Shown here piece after piece: positions 41,833-52,581 of a stretch of 64,000 bases of DNA; position 1 is the stretch's first letter, and every line of letters begins with the position of its first letter. The DNA is from Anthracocystis setariae (taxonomy: Eukaryota; Basidiomycota; Ustilaginomycetes; Ustilaginales; Ustilaginaceae), in NCBI GenBank assembly GCA_928724745.1, contig CAKMXJ010000004.1, positions 1,054,001 to 1,118,000 on the forward strand, read 5' to 3'. Both the position numbers and the translations under genes were made by a program. Below the pieces are notes generated by a model, which worked only from the letters and a program-made list of their open reading frames with translations, had not been told where the DNA came from and searched no databases.

Positions 41833-42939
41833 TTACCAAACCCCCGCGCCTTGTTGGGGCTTTAGATCGAAGAGTACAAACTCGGCCTGTTTGCTTTGAG
41901 CGGTATTTTTGATCTCGAATCCGTCACCGGCCTTGCCACCTTTGATGTATGCTCCGTCTCCCTCCTTGAGCGTGTAGTCGGTTCCGTTGCCATCCGAGAA
42001 GGTGATTTGCGCCTCGCCCTTGATGCCCATGTCCTTGAACTCGGGATCCTTGTAGCCCGAGAGTTGGGCGAGGTGGAGGTACACCCAACGTTCGTCGCCT
42101 GGCTTGGCGGCTGAATCGGCGCCGAGGATGTGGGTGACGCTTTTACCGGGCGAAAGCAACGAAGTCCTTGTGACGAGGGTCGAGTGCGAAGGAATGGGTG
42201 ATCCTTCAGGTAGCAACCCGGTCTTCTGTGCGTCCTGCTCCGAGAACGTGCTGATGGGTTTGATGAGCGTCTTGAGCGTGTCCCTCTTGCTCTCATCGGA
42301 AGCATGGGTGGTGTAGTACCTGGGAGCCAATCCGCTGACATCCGGGGTGTACCAGATCTGGAGGAAGTGGACTTGGTCTTTACCGCCGTTCTTTTCAGAG
42401 TGTCGGATGCCTGTACCTGCCGATGTGAACTGGACATCACCACGTTTGAGGATCTCGACGTTGCCCATGGAGTCCTTGTGTTCGAGCGCGCCGGAGAGGA
42501 CGACGGAGAAGATCTCGGCTTCGCGGTGTGGGTGTGTTCCGAAACCGGTGCCGGGAGCGACGCGGTCTTCGTTGATCACGCGCAGGTTGGAAAACTGCAT
42601 ATGCGTAGGATCGTAGTACGAAGCGAACGAGAAGGTGTGGAAGGTTTTAAGCCAACCATGATCAGCATGACCGCGCGCGTGCCATCGACGTGGACTGACG
42701 CTCAACTTGGCAGCCTTAAAAGCAGCAGCAGCGGTGACAGTGGAAGTCGACATGATGGTAGACGGTGTATAGATGTGGTTGGCAATCGCAGTCGGAGAGG
42801 TTGAGGATGTTTTCAGGTAGCCAAAGTAGATTGCGACGATGACTAGTAGAGCTGCGGCGAGGGTGGAGGCGGTTGAGGTTGATGTGGACCAGGTAGTGTG
42901 CGTGGTGTTGATCTTGGAAGTTGGTGAGCAAGTAGCCAT
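41833..42939 (-). CDS. Pirin family bicupin protein
   Basis: The 368-residue frame encodes a pirin. The N-terminal cupin has the metal ligands of human pirin: His136 and His138 in GTHPHREAE, then His180 and Glu182 in GTGIRHSE. The family signature [21 protein letters not shown] is intact, and a second cupin follows. Pirins are iron-binding nuclear or cytosolic proteins; some have quercetinase activity. The specific role here is unknown. From the first ATG (42939) the protein has an N-terminal hydrophobic segment at 26-41 ([17 protein letters not shown]), which would anchor it in a membrane. A second in-frame ATG at 42753 (codon 63, ACCATCATG context) would give a 306-residue soluble protein that matches usual pirin length. 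Which start is used cannot be told from sequence. It converges with ClpX. Confidence 0.9.
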   Translation of the reverse strand: MATCSPTSKINTTHTTWSTSTSTASTLAAALLVIVAIYFGYLKTSSTSPTAIANHIYTPSTIMSTSTVTAAAAFKAAKLSVSPRRWHARGHADHGWLKTFHTFSFASYYDPTHMQFSNLRVINEDRVAPGTGFGTHPHREAEIFSVVLSGALEHKDSMGNVEILKRGDVQFTSAGTGIRHSEKNGGKDQVHFLQIWYTPDVSGLAPRYYTTHASDESKRDTLKTLIKPISTFSEQDAQKTGLLPEGSPIPSHSTLVTRTSLLSPGKSVTHILGADSAAKPGDERWVYLHLAQLSGYKDPEFKDMGIKGEAQITFSDGNGTDYTLKEGDGAYIKGGKAGDGFEIKNTAQSKQAEFVLFDLKPQQGAGVW

Positions 42940-43649
42940 AAGGAAAAAGCGACCGTATATATACCGTACAGTGCTTCCTGAGTGGGATGACGATGAAGAG
43001 CAGGATCGAACAAGTTGCGGATGGCAGAAATGGATTTAAAGGCGTTAGCATCGACAGCTTTTCAACCGGGCACCACACCACCGACAATGACAGCGGCGGC
43101 GGCGGCGGCCATGTTTGACACTCCTTAGGAGCGGTGCAGCTGCTGTCGTCGTCGGGGATAGCTTTTCAGGGTCTAAAGCTAAAATCCGATGTTGGCGTAG
43201 CTGCCAAATTCTTTCCATTCTGTGAGACTGTCAAGACCTCACAAAACATTCCCCGCCAGAAAAATCATGATCGCACTAACTCGCTCGGTGATAGAGCCAC
43301 AAACTCCGCCCACGATTGACAGCCAGGCTAGGCTAATAGGGCTTGTTCATACTGTAGAGAGCGAGGACACAAACGCATGCGGGACCCGCACCCATCCAAA
43401 CTCCATCACAAGTCGAGTTGCACCAAGATGCAGATAGAAATACATGGATTCAATATCGAGACAGACACAGAGACAGAACAGAGATGGACAACAGTCGACA
43501 AAGGACGACAAGCATCCACCCACTTGGCTCGGACAGCAGAGTTGAGTCGAGTCGAGTCAAGCTCGGTCAACCTGGCGAGCGAGCGAGCGATGCCATGCTA
43601 TGCTATGCTGTGCTATGCTGTGCTATGTTGTCAGCCAGCAAAAGAGACT
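42940..43649. repeat. Intergenic region with TGCTA and CGG simple repeats
   Basis: 710 bp between pirin and SMC2, both on the minus strand. GCGGCG units lie at about 43093-43110 and TGCTA/TGCTG pentamers at about 43589-43629, just past the SMC2 stop. TATATAT lies at about 42955, upstream of the pirin start. No gene was seen. Confidence 0.5.
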
Positions 43650-46600
43650 CTAGGCAGCCACCATCCTGCCGTTACCCAACGCACCGCCCGTCCCCGCCTT
43701 GCCCGCCCTCTTCTTGCCTCCAGCCTGCGTGTTGACATTTTCCTTGTTCGCCTCCCCGTGATCCGCCGCTGTAGTCCTGTTTGCATTCACCGTCCTCTCC
43801 ACCAAACTGGTGCCATCCCTAAACTTGGCCTTGAACAGCACGTTGGCGTTGGTGAACAATCCCTCCTTGAGCGAAACCACAATAAACTGACTGCCGCGGA
43901 ACCGATTCCTAAACAGCTGTCCGATGTGCTGAGTATGGCTCAGATCCAACGCCGCATCGATCTCGTCCAAAATGTACATCGGTGCCGGCTTGAACTGCAG
44001 CAAACTCATGATCAGACTCAACGCGATCAGCGACCTCTGTCCTCCCGACAACTCGGTCAAGCTCTGCTTCCACACCGTCCCCAATCGAACTTTCACCTCC
44101 AACCCCTGCGTAAGATCCTGTCCCTCGGGAGGTTGAAGCTTGGCGTAGTTGCCCGGTAGCAGCTCTCCAAAGATCGATCCGAAATCCGTATTCACCTTCT
44201 CCCAAGTGTTTTGCAGCGCATCGCGCTTGTATCGGTCCAGCTCGGTGATGGTGTCCTCGATCTTGTCCTTATCCTTGAGAACGGTGGAAAGCATCGTCTT
44301 GAGCGTCGACTCTTTCTTCTCGACACCTTCGATCAGCGACAACACCTTCGGGTTCACCTTCTTGCGCATGCCCTGTTGCGTCTCTTCGAGCTTCTTGCAG
44401 CGCTTGCGCACCTCGCCCATGTTGTGCTTGGAAAAGTCGTACACCGTGCCCGCTTGGCCGAAGAAGCGCTGTTCGGTCTTGATCCACTCAAACTGGTTCT
44501 CCAGCTGCTGGATCGACTTCTCGTACCCAGCAACGTCGGCAGCGAGCTTCTCACGATCGTGCGTGAGCTGCTTGATAGCAAGCGTCCCATCCGCGATTTC
44601 TTGCTTCTTGGACTTGAGCGCACTTCGCAGAGCAGCGATCTCGTCGTCGTAACCCGACAACGTGGCACGTTCCTCGGTCAGCTTGGCTTCCACCGCCTCG
44701 ACATCAGCCTGCAGATCCTCGAGCTTGGTTTGCATCTCTGCAAGCTCAGCCTCCGCCTTCTTGATGAGCTTCTCGTCATCAACAATGGCTTTCTCGCAAG
44801 CCGAGATCTCCGTACCCGTCTGTTCCAGTTCGAGCTCCAACGTACGCACCTCCCCTTGACGAGCCTTGATCTCGCCGCTTCGCTTCTGCACATCGGCCTT
44901 CTTGCCCTTGATCTCAGCCTTGAGCTGGTCCAGTTTCGAGTCCTTGTTCTTTTCGAACTCTTCCATCTCCTTCTCGAGTCGCTTGGCTTCCTTGCCCGCT
45001 TCCTGTTGACGCTTCTTGGCGGCGTCGATGGCTTCCTTGAGCTCGGCGATCGATGCTTTGGCCTTTTCGACCTCGCCGATGATGCGAGTGGCGTTGGAGC
45101 CGCTGATCTGAGACTCGAGCAACGTGACTTGGTGACGCTTCAGATCCAGGTCTCGCTTCGCCTTGGAGAACGTCGCGATTTGGGTCTTGGCAGCCTGCAT
45201 CTGCGACTCGACCTTTGCGAGCTCCGCCTTTGCATCCTTGAGCGCACGGTCGATCTTGATGAGGTCCTGCATCTTGACGAGCACGTTACCCGAGTTGGGC
45301 TTGGAGCCACCGGAGAGCGTGCCCGCCGGATCGTAGACGTCGCCATCGAGCGTGACGGACTTGATTCGCACTGCATTGTCGAAGGTGACGCGCTTGGCCG
45401 TCGCTGCATCGGCGCAGATGAGCGTGTTACCAAAGACGTATTCCATCGCTCGGCTCACCTCATCATCGTAGCCGACAAGCGACAAGGCGAGATCCACCTT
45501 GCCCGGAGCGATCTTCTGAGCAGCGCCGATCTTTTCAGCACTTGCGACAAAAGCGTTGATCTTGTTGAGCGGGATCAGAGTAACCCGCTTCTTGAGCTGA
45601 CCATTCGCCAAGAGCTTGGAACCGACCCTCTCATCTTCGACGACGACGTTGTAGAGACGGCCACCAGCGCAGATTTCGAGTGCTGTCGAGTACTTGTGCT
45701 TGTCTTGGTCGAGCTGGATAAGCGACGCCACCAGACCCTTGACGCGGGATCGATCAAAGTTGGGTTCAGGATCCGAGTATTGGAAGTCCATGCCGGCCAA
45801 CTTGGATTTGAGACCCTCGTTGCGTTCCAGCAAATCCGACACGCGCCGACTCCACTCGGCCTTGGACTGAAGAAGGGACTTTTCCTTTTCATCGTCCCAA
45901 CCGAGTTGGGCCATGTGAGCTTCGAGCTGTTGCACCGCAGCTCGCGATGATTCAAGCTCGCTCATGAGACCTGCGGCGTCCTTGTGAGCTTTCTTGGCGA
46001 GCGGCTCCTTCTGCTTGACTTCTTTCTCGAGGTGACCGATGCGTAGCTTGGATTGCTCGATCTCGGTGCTAGTCGCCGATTCTTGAGCGCGTGCAGCAGC
46101 GATTTGGCCCATGTAGCCACCAGCCGAAGTCTCGCCTTTCTTGGATTTAGAGCTGGAAGCCATGCCGGTCAACAGGGTCTGCAGAAGCTCGTCCTGCTTG
46201 TTGACGTCGGCGACAGCACCGTCGTAGTCGGCCTTGAGCTTGGAGAAGGATGCCGACATTTCGGCAAGCTCGGCTTTCTTGTCTTTGAGAGTCTGGTGGA
46301 GTGCATCGAGATTGGCTTGGTCTGCTTGCAACTTTTTGCGCTCCTCGTCGACCGCATCCATCTTGATGTCGACTTGAGTGTTGCGCTTGATGAGATCGTG
46401 TTGGAGCTCCTTGCTCTTGTTTGCGAGCGCCTGCAACTTTCCGCCTTTGGTCATCTCGGCCTCCTTCTTGTTTTCGATCTGGGCGAGCTCCTTTTCGATA
46501 CTGTCGATTTGACGCTTGAGGGCCTTGGCTTGGTGCTCGCGATGCTCGACCTCTTGCGACTTTTGATCGACGAGCGCTTTCCTTTGCTCGTACTTGGCGC

Positions 46601-47327
46601 AATGCTGCTGCCATTCGTACGCCTTGGCAAGGCGGGTGAGGCGATCGAGCTCGGTGCTGGCTTTCTGGTATTCAAGGAAGGATCGCTTCTCTTCTCTCAA
46701 CTTGTCGAGCTTGGGGGTGATTTCCTCTTGGAGCAGAGCGGTGATCTCCTTGACCTTCTGATCCTTTTTGGACATGGTCTTGATGGCTTTGTCTTTGCGG
46801 TCTTCGAACATGCGCGTTCCGGCGGCTTCCTCGATCATGGAGAGAATCTCTGCTGGCTTCATGTTGAGCACCTTTGTGATCTTTCCCTGCATGATGAGGA
46901 AGTTGGGGTTGTTGATGTTGAGCTGGACGCTCTGGAACATGTTCTGAACCGCTTGCTGGGTAGCCTTGTGTCCGTTGATGAGGTACTTGCTGAGACCACC
47001 CATGGCGATCTGACGAGTGACGGTGATCTGAGGACAGTTCTCGAACGATACGGGAGACTTGCTGCGATCGGTATTGTCAAAGACGATGGTGACGGAGGCT
47101 TTTGTGATGCCTGCTTGACCCCGCTTGTAGATGAGATCCTGTAGGTTGTTGGCTCGGACTGCGGACAAGTTGGTGATTCCGAGCACAAAACAGATCGAGT
47201 CAAGGATGTTGGATTTACCGGAACCGTTGAGACCGGTGATGGCATTGAAGGACGCATCGAAGCCCGAGACATGCGTACGCACGGGGTACGACTTGAAGCC
47301 GTCGATGATGAGTTCTTCGATACGCAT
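43650..47327 (-). CDS. SMC2: Condensin subunit SMC2
   Basis: The 1225-residue SMC ATPase pairs with SMC4 in condensin to compact mitotic chromosomes. The start MRIEELIIDGFKSYPVRT is the SMC2 hallmark; the Walker A follows at about 32-40 (GLNGSGKSN). Long coiled coils (about 170-510 and 680-1030) flank a hinge near 515-675 that contains GGRLYNVVVEDERVGSKLL and SGGSKPNSGNVLVKM. The signature LSGGQRSLIALS and Walker B MYILDEIDAALD close the ATPase head. Length is close to yeast Smc2 (1170). It is a single exon with its start at the ATG at 47327. A 579-codon frame on the opposite strand is a shadow of this gene. Confidence 0.97.
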   Translation of the reverse strand: MRIEELIIDGFKSYPVRTHVSGFDASFNAITGLNGSGKSNILDSICFVLGITNLSAVRANNLQDLIYKRGQAGITKASVTIVFDNTDRSKSPVSFENCPQITVTRQIAMGGLSKYLINGHKATQQAVQNMFQSVQLNINNPNFLIMQGKITKVLNMKPAEILSMIEEAAGTRMFEDRKDKAIKTMSKKDQKVKEITALLQEEITPKLDKLREEKRSFLEYQKASTELDRLTRLAKAYEWQQHCAKYEQRKALVDQKSQEVEHREHQAKALKRQIDSIEKELAQIENKKEAEMTKGGKLQALANKSKELQHDLIKRNTQVDIKMDAVDEERKKLQADQANLDALHQTLKDKKAELAEMSASFSKLKADYDGAVADVNKQDELLQTLLTGMASSSKSKKGETSAGGYMGQIAAARAQESATSTEIEQSKLRIGHLEKEVKQKEPLAKKAHKDAAGLMSELESSRAAVQQLEAHMAQLGWDDEKEKSLLQSKAEWSRRVSDLLERNEGLKSKLAGMDFQYSDPEPNFDRSRVKGLVASLIQLDQDKHKYSTALEICAGGRLYNVVVEDERVGSKLLANGQLKKRVTLIPLNKINAFVASAEKIGAAQKIAPGKVDLALSLVGYDDEVSRAMEYVFGNTLICADAATAKRVTFDNAVRIKSVTLDGDVYDPAGTLSGGSKPNSGNVLVKMQDLIKIDRALKDAKAELAKVESQMQAAKTQIATFSKAKRDLDLKRHQVTLLESQISGSNATRIIGEVEKAKASIAELKEAIDAAKKRQQEAGKEAKRLEKEMEEFEKNKDSKLDQLKAEIKGKKADVQKRSGEIKARQGEVRTLELELEQTGTEISACEKAIVDDEKLIKKAEAELAEMQTKLEDLQADVEAVEAKLTEERATLSGYDDEIAALRSALKSKKQEIADGTLAIKQLTHDREKLAADVAGYEKSIQQLENQFEWIKTEQRFFGQAGTVYDFSKHNMGEVRKRCKKLEETQQGMRKKVNPKVLSLIEGVEKKESTLKTMLSTVLKDKDKIEDTITELDRYKRDALQNTWEKVNTDFGSIFGELLPGNYAKLQPPEGQDLTQGLEVKVRLGTVWKQSLTELSGGQRSLIALSLIMSLLQFKPAPMYILDEIDAALDLSHTQHIGQLFRNRFRGSQFIVVSLKEGLFTNANVLFKAKFRDGTSLVERTVNANRTTAADHGEANKENVNTQAGGKKRAGKAGTGGALGNGRMVAA

Positions 47328-48062
47328 GTTTGTGTTGTTGCGGCGTCAAGTTTAGACTTGAAGCGACGTGCAGAGATGGGTCCGCACGGATGCGTAGCAA
47401 TGATATGGCGAGGGCGATGAGGAGGTGGGTCTGCCTTGCTGTGAGGTTCGGGTGGAGGCAGAGACGTACGGTTTGGTCACCGCTCGATGGAATGAAAGTG
47501 AAGCCTCTATCTCAAGAAGGAGCGTAGGAGCACATAGTCTTGGAATGCTTGAGTGAGGCGGATCAGGATGGTTGATGGTGGAGATCAAGATGACGATGAG
47601 CTTGAACAAAGCTGAGCTTTCGAGTGTTGTTCTTTGCTCGGCTGCTCAACACGTGCTTTTCTTTTGGCAGAGCGCGCGTCAATTTTATATATATACATAT
47701 TATTTTGGAGCTTTCATTTTCTTAGTCACTGCAGCACAGTCACAGTCACAGTCACAGTCACAGTCACAGTCAACTCTTTTCTTTTTTTTTGGGGGGTCGC
47801 GTGTTGGTCTTTTTTGGCAGCAAAGTCGGATTTAAATCAAAACGCGTCCCAGACTCACACTGCTGCTGCTCTGCAACCGAGAAATATAATTCAACGATTG
47901 TAACGTCACGTGCCTTGGCAGGCTTAACATCTTTGAACCGCGTCCACGATTGCCATGATAACGTCCAGCTTGAACCACAGCCACCTCGGCTCACAGACAG
48001 ACGAAATTGGTGCAGCAAGTCAGTGGTTGACAACACTATCATCGGATTGCTGTGACTGTGTC
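47328..48062. repeat. Intergenic region with (CACAGT)6 repeat
   Basis: 735 bp upstream of SMC2 and downstream of the NEDD8 E1 subunit. Six perfect CACAGT units occupy 47735-47770, followed by T and G runs. An AT-rich TATATATATACATATTA stretch lies near 47685-47705. No gene was seen. Confidence 0.6.
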
Positions 48063-49916
48063 CTATAGTCTAAAAACACCAATCGCCTGTTGGATACCGT
48101 CATACACTACCGTGTTGTCCGCGGGAACGTACTGCTTGGTAATCAGCTTGATCGCCTCTTGGGCCACCACACCTCCCATCAGCGCCGTCGTCGCGGGAAG
48201 ACTTGCGTCTCCTGACCGTACCAGCTCCTGAACGCTCGCCTCGATCTTGTCCCACTCCTCTCCGTCCGCTTGGATGTTGAACTTGCTCGAAGCAATGTCC
48301 TTGGCAAGGCCGACAAGTTGCACAACATCATCGTCGGTGGTAGATCCGGCATCGCGCATATTGATATCCAAGTCAGCATCATCCGTGGGCGTTTCCGATT
48401 TTTGTCGCTTGGCTGCTCGCCGACCATCTGACGACTCATCGGCTTCTGCTGCGCGTGTCGTGTTCGACGACGACGACGACGACGACGCCAGCGACGATTG
48501 ACTTGGCTTGGCACTTGCCGGATAGCGCCCATGTTGGTCGAGAAACTGATCCGCAGCTGCAAATGCGATGTGGTGTTGGAAAGTGCAAGGATTGACAGGA
48601 TCCGTGAAGGCAAGCATAGCCGCCTCTTGCAACGGCTCGTCTCTTCTCTGCCTCTCGCTGCGTCCTCGGATCAACTTGAGATATCCTGCATGCTTGACAA
48701 AAGCTTCGATTTCGTCCTCGGCAATGTTGCCTGCGATGCTCGCGACCTTGCAGACATGGTTTACAAGCTGTTTGAATTTGGCCAGATCGTGCAATGCCTT
48801 GGCCCTGTACGTGTTCTGCAGCTTGATGTAGCCAGCAGAGGTGGCTTTCATATCGGGTATCGATCCAGACAGAGGCAAGCACTGTGTCGGTGACGCAGCG
48901 ACAAATTCGCGCAACGCTCGCACCAAGATCCAAAAGTTGCTCGATGACGAGCTTAAGGTGGTGCAGGCGCAATCTTGAAACATGATGTTGACATCATCGG
49001 GCACTCCTCCTCCACCTACGCCATTCGATGCCAAAGGCCGCCACAGGTGTTTGCCGAGCGCAGAAACAGCTTCGTCAAAGTTTTCGGCGTCCGCATTTCC
49101 AGCGAGTCGAGATGCATTGATCAATTTGACAAAGGCGTTTCGATCTTTCAAAGTTGGCAGTTGTCCATCGTGTGTTGATTTCCACTCGGCGAGCTTCTTG
49201 ATCAAAATGACTGGGAACGGCGTGTGACTGTGTTCCATTGTATCGGTAGTGTCGAGATCGAATTGACTGGCGAGCTCGTCAAGCTCGGCGAAGGGCCTTG
49301 TGATGCGCAAATCGACTACACTGTCTGGATGAGTCTCGATGATGCCCAGCTCCTTGAGGCTGATCTGCATTTCTGCAAGCATTCCAGCGCTACGTACCCG
49401 AAGCAGAGGCACCTGAGGAGATGGTGGCTGCAATGCCCACAACGCTTCCGAAACCGCCACATCGAAGGATCTTGGCTGATTGACCGAAATGACAAGCGTA
49501 AAGCCGGCAAAGTAGCTGGGATCGGACTGTAGCAACGTGGCCGGGTTGAAAAGCTTGGCTTCAGAAGAGACAATGGGATTCATCTCTGTCAGAAGACGGC
49601 ACATTTCCTCTGCAGCATATTTGCCTTGGCTCTCGCCGGGCTGAAGGAAGAAGTTGACGCCCAGGTCAGCACCATCTACGATCGAGTCGTCGAGCAGGAC
49701 GAACGAACCGATGCCTGGAAGAACGAGATTTTTGAGGATCTGTGCCGAGAGTGCCGATGCTCCAATGACGAGAATGCGCGACCGTTCGAGCGATGATTGT
49801 CCGGAAGAAGCCCATAGCCGGAGCTGTCGATCGTATCGTTGCGTATGCGCCGACGGCCGTTGATTGGTGATGACCGAGTGCGTCAGAGGAAGCGGATCTA
49901 CTCCAATGCTCGACAT
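48063..49916 (-). CDS. ULA1: NEDD8-activating enzyme E1 regulatory subunit (NAE1/Ula1)
   Basis: The 617-residue protein is the catalytically inactive half of the heterodimeric E1 that, with Uba3, charges NEDD8/Rub1 for cullin modification. It begins with the E1 signature TQRYDRQLRLWASSGQSSLERSRILVIGASALSAQILKNLVLPGIGSFVLLDD, a Rossmann-like adenylation fold. There is no catalytic cysteine domain of the Uba3 type. The C-terminal part returns to the adenylation fold with ATTALMGGVVAQEAIKLITKQYVP and YDGIQQAIGVF, typical of NAE1. An acidic Ser-rich insert (about 470-520) includes six serines in a row. I use the ATG at 49916 because the frame opens at TTG. It is divergent from ARP10, 413 bp away. 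Confidence 0.92.
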   Translation of the reverse strand: MSSIGVDPLPLTHSVITNQRPSAHTQRYDRQLRLWASSGQSSLERSRILVIGASALSAQILKNLVLPGIGSFVLLDDSIVDGADLGVNFFLQPGESQGKYAAEEMCRLLTEMNPIVSSEAKLFNPATLLQSDPSYFAGFTLVISVNQPRSFDVAVSEALWALQPPSPQVPLLRVRSAGMLAEMQISLKELGIIETHPDSVVDLRITRPFAELDELASQFDLDTTDTMEHSHTPFPVILIKKLAEWKSTHDGQLPTLKDRNAFVKLINASRLAGNADAENFDEAVSALGKHLWRPLASNGVGGGGVPDDVNIMFQDCACTTLSSSSSNFWILVRALREFVAASPTQCLPLSGSIPDMKATSAGYIKLQNTYRAKALHDLAKFKQLVNHVCKVASIAGNIAEDEIEAFVKHAGYLKLIRGRSERQRRDEPLQEAAMLAFTDPVNPCTFQHHIAFAAADQFLDQHGRYPASAKPSQSSLASSSSSSSNTTRAAEADESSDGRRAAKRQKSETPTDDADLDINMRDAGSTTDDDVVQLVGLAKDIASSKFNIQADGEEWDKIEASVQELVRSGDASLPATTALMGGVVAQEAIKLITKQYVPADNTVVYDGIQQAIGVFRL

Positions 49917-50329
49917 GGCAGTGAGGCGGTCGAACAATTTGAATGGTACCTCTCCAAGACACTGATGATGTGGTGATGGTCAAGCCCAAGGAGAGGATCG
50001 AATAGGAGAGGATGTCAGAATCAAGTTGCGCCAGGTGGAGGTACAGTAGAGCTACAGAGTAGAGCTACAGCTGCTGGTGCCAAATCCAAGCCAAGCACAG
50101 GCCACGCTGAGCTCTGGCCGTCTCAGATGTCGTTGGCTGTCAAATACGTAATTGTGATTGTCCAACTTGTGAAGCCTGCCACGCGAAAAAGCCAAATTGA
50201 CATTCACATTATTGCAACACGCAGCTGCGAAAAAGCAAAGAAAGGGTCGGTCTCTTGCTCTCCTTGGTCCATCACCTACCTACCTACCTACCTACCTTTG
50301 ACCATAAGCGATCGCTGCTAGCCTCGGAC
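49917..50329. promoter_or_regulatory. Divergent region between NAE1 and ARP10 genes
   Basis: 413 bp between outward-facing starts, so both promoters should lie here. About six CTAC units lie at 50275-50297, roughly 30 bp before the ARP10 ATG. No gene was seen. Confidence 0.45.
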
Positions 50330-52291
50330 ATGTCGGACTCTGCAAGTATGGCCTCCATGACGGCGGAGACTTGTTCCAGATCGGCACAAGATGGCTCCGA
50401 AGGTCGCAAAGTAGCTTTCCTTCAGCGTCCTACCACAACAGCAAGCCGCGCGTCCACTTCGGCATATCAGATCGCTGCTACGACGGGTTCGACCACATCA
50501 CAAGCAGATTCGGTCTACTCTGGAGCCACTCGCCGTCATTCTCTTTTCGGCACAGAGGACAGGATTATTCTCGATATCGGCAGTCGCTACTCCAAAGTTG
50601 GTTTTAGCGGCGAATCCCGCCCCCGTGCAATCGTTTCTTCAGTCTCGTTCTCGCAGCCTTCCACATCTTACCTTTGTCTGACTCCAGCCTCTACTTTGAG
50701 CCACGCATACAATATCGGCGACCAGCTTTGGGATCTTGACTTTGAACGATGCACCGATGATCAGTTACGTCGAGGCAAGCGCGCTCTCTTGCTAGCCCAA
50801 CTCAGCCAGCTGATAAGCAAGGCATTTACACAGCACCTCATGGTGGATCCCAAGCAGAGGAAAGTGTTGGTGGTCGAAAATCCTATGCTGCCCAACGCTG
50901 TCAGGGAGATGATCTGCAAGGTGCTGTTTGACAACCTGCAGGTGCCATCGGTGTCGTTGGTGCCTGCACCGCTGTTGAGTGTGTTGGCAGTGGGTAGGAT
51001 CACGGGGCTTGTACTCGATGTGGGTTATTTGGAAACAACACTGATGCCGGTCTACTATGGTCGACCTCTGACGAGTCATCTTGCGACGAGCCCGCGCGCG
51101 GGCAAGCGGCTCAATCAAAGGCTCAAAAAGCTGCTGTTGCGATACGGCAAGTTTGTAGCTGCACAAGTGGGATTGCAGGATTGCGCCAAGCCGTTGCGAG
51201 AAAGGACAAGATCAATCGACGCGGCCATGCTTACAGATGACCGACTGGAGCAGATAAAGGCGAAAGCACTCTTCGTCAGCCCATACGAACCCAGTCTGGA
51301 TGGCTTGGAGGAGCTTTTCTCCACATTGGAATTGACATGGTCACCAAACGAAAAGCACCCAGCGTCTGCAACGATAAAACAGAAATACTCGTCTGTCTCG
51401 AAAGCAACGCCTTTCACCTTGTCCATCTCGCCCGACACGATGGATGTCAACGGCACAGCGTCGCTCATCCAAAGCGTATCGGCTCCATCAAATACGACTT
51501 CATCAACCCTTAGTAACACGAGTCCAAGGGAAATGGTGTCGGGCGTGATTGCGATGCCAGGTTGGATACGCGAGCGAGCTGCCGAAATGCTATTCGAGTC
51601 GGGCGACGAAGACGATCCGAGCATTGTCGAAGTCACCGTCTCGGCGATTGCGAAACTGCCGCTGGATTTGCGTCGCGTCATGTGTGAGAATGTGCTCGTT
51701 TCGGGCGGCACTGCGATGCTTCCCGGATTTGCGAGTCGTTACAGGAGCCAGCTAGCAGCTGCAGTGGAGAAGGCGGAGAAGCCAGGAGGTGAACTGTCGA
51801 TTGACAGGCATTTGACGCGGCTCAAGGATGCACAGGATCCGAAAACAAGCAAGGAGAGGGGAGGGGCGAGATTGCACCGTTCTATCGCGGTACTGAATGA
51901 TCCATGGCCAGACATGACAAACAGCCAGAGCAAACAAGGTGGGTCAGCACCCGCATTTGCTGCCAACTTGTTGGCTTGGATGGGAGCGTCGCTGGCGGGG
52001 GCGCTGAAAACCACTTTACTCGATGCGATCTCACGCGAGGACTATGATGAAGCGACCAAGTGGCTCGACGAGAAAAGTCAAGCGGGGGAGGGATTAGAGG
52101 AGAAAGAGAAGGACCATTCAAGCAGGCCAAAACCGTCGCTCTTGGCAGCAAGCAAGCGAGGGTCTTTCGTGGGAGTGGTTGGTGGATTGGAGACAGGTGC
52201 GTATGGTGGATTGACAGCGGTGAGTCGCCATCTTGTTGGCATTCCGGCTACAGGGAATGGAGGCGGCAGTAGCAACCAATCAAGGCCTTAG
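50330..52291 (+). CDS. ARP10: Actin-related protein Arp10, dynactin pointed-end subunit
   Basis: The 653-residue actin-like protein carries the phosphate-1 loop as RIILDIGSRYSKVGFSGESRPR (about 79-100) and the second phosphate segment as GLVLDVGYLETTLMPVYYGRPL. The segment VLVVENPMLPNAVREMICKVLFDNLQVPSVSLVPAPLLSVLAVG and the late VLVSGGTAMLPGF motif fit Arp10/Arp11, which caps the pointed end of the Arp1 filament in dynactin and helps cargo attachment by dynein. Low-complexity inserts (about 405-435 and from 590 on) make it longer than actin (375). The start is the ATG at 50330 (GGACATGTC); the frame opens 25 codons upstream at TTG. Arp10 over Arp4-9 is favoured by the divergent nucleotide loop and the overall segment order. 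Confidence 0.85.
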   Translation: MSDSASMASMTAETCSRSAQDGSEGRKVAFLQRPTTTASRASTSAYQIAATTGSTTSQADSVYSGATRRHSLFGTEDRIILDIGSRYSKVGFSGESRPRAIVSSVSFSQPSTSYLCLTPASTLSHAYNIGDQLWDLDFERCTDDQLRRGKRALLLAQLSQLISKAFTQHLMVDPKQRKVLVVENPMLPNAVREMICKVLFDNLQVPSVSLVPAPLLSVLAVGRITGLVLDVGYLETTLMPVYYGRPLTSHLATSPRAGKRLNQRLKKLLLRYGKFVAAQVGLQDCAKPLRERTRSIDAAMLTDDRLEQIKAKALFVSPYEPSLDGLEELFSTLELTWSPNEKHPASATIKQKYSSVSKATPFTLSISPDTMDVNGTASLIQSVSAPSNTTSSTLSNTSPREMVSGVIAMPGWIRERAAEMLFESGDEDDPSIVEVTVSAIAKLPLDLRRVMCENVLVSGGTAMLPGFASRYRSQLAAAVEKAEKPGGELSIDRHLTRLKDAQDPKTSKERGGARLHRSIAVLNDPWPDMTNSQSKQGGSAPAFAANLLAWMGASLAGALKTTLLDAISREDYDEATKWLDEKSQAGEGLEEKEKDHSSRPKPSLLAASKRGSFVGVVGGLETGAYGGLTAVSRHLVGIPATGNGGGSSNQSRP

Positions 52292-52581
52292 TATTGCGTC
52301 TCCGACCTCTCCTAGCCAACCAAGCTGATGCAACTCTGCGAGGTGGAATGAGCTTGGCCGGATCATCCCCATCGAAATCGTTCAGTACACACACTTGCAT
52401 CCGATGCATGTTGTCTGAGTGATTTTTTTTTTTCATGAAAAAGCCCGCTTGTACGCCAACACGGACGATGTTGGAATGTTGGGTTGGGCGCATGCTGATG
52501 TTACAGATAGTTGTAGAATGATGTCGTGAGAGCCCATGTTTTTTTGTTTTTTTTTGAAAGATGTATGATTGTAGAAAAGAT

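Noticed and set aside
44211..45950. 579-codon open frame on the plus strand
   Set aside because: It lies fully antisense to SMC2 and reads as Leu/Arg/Asp-rich sequence with no domain, the usual shadow of a highly biased coding strand.
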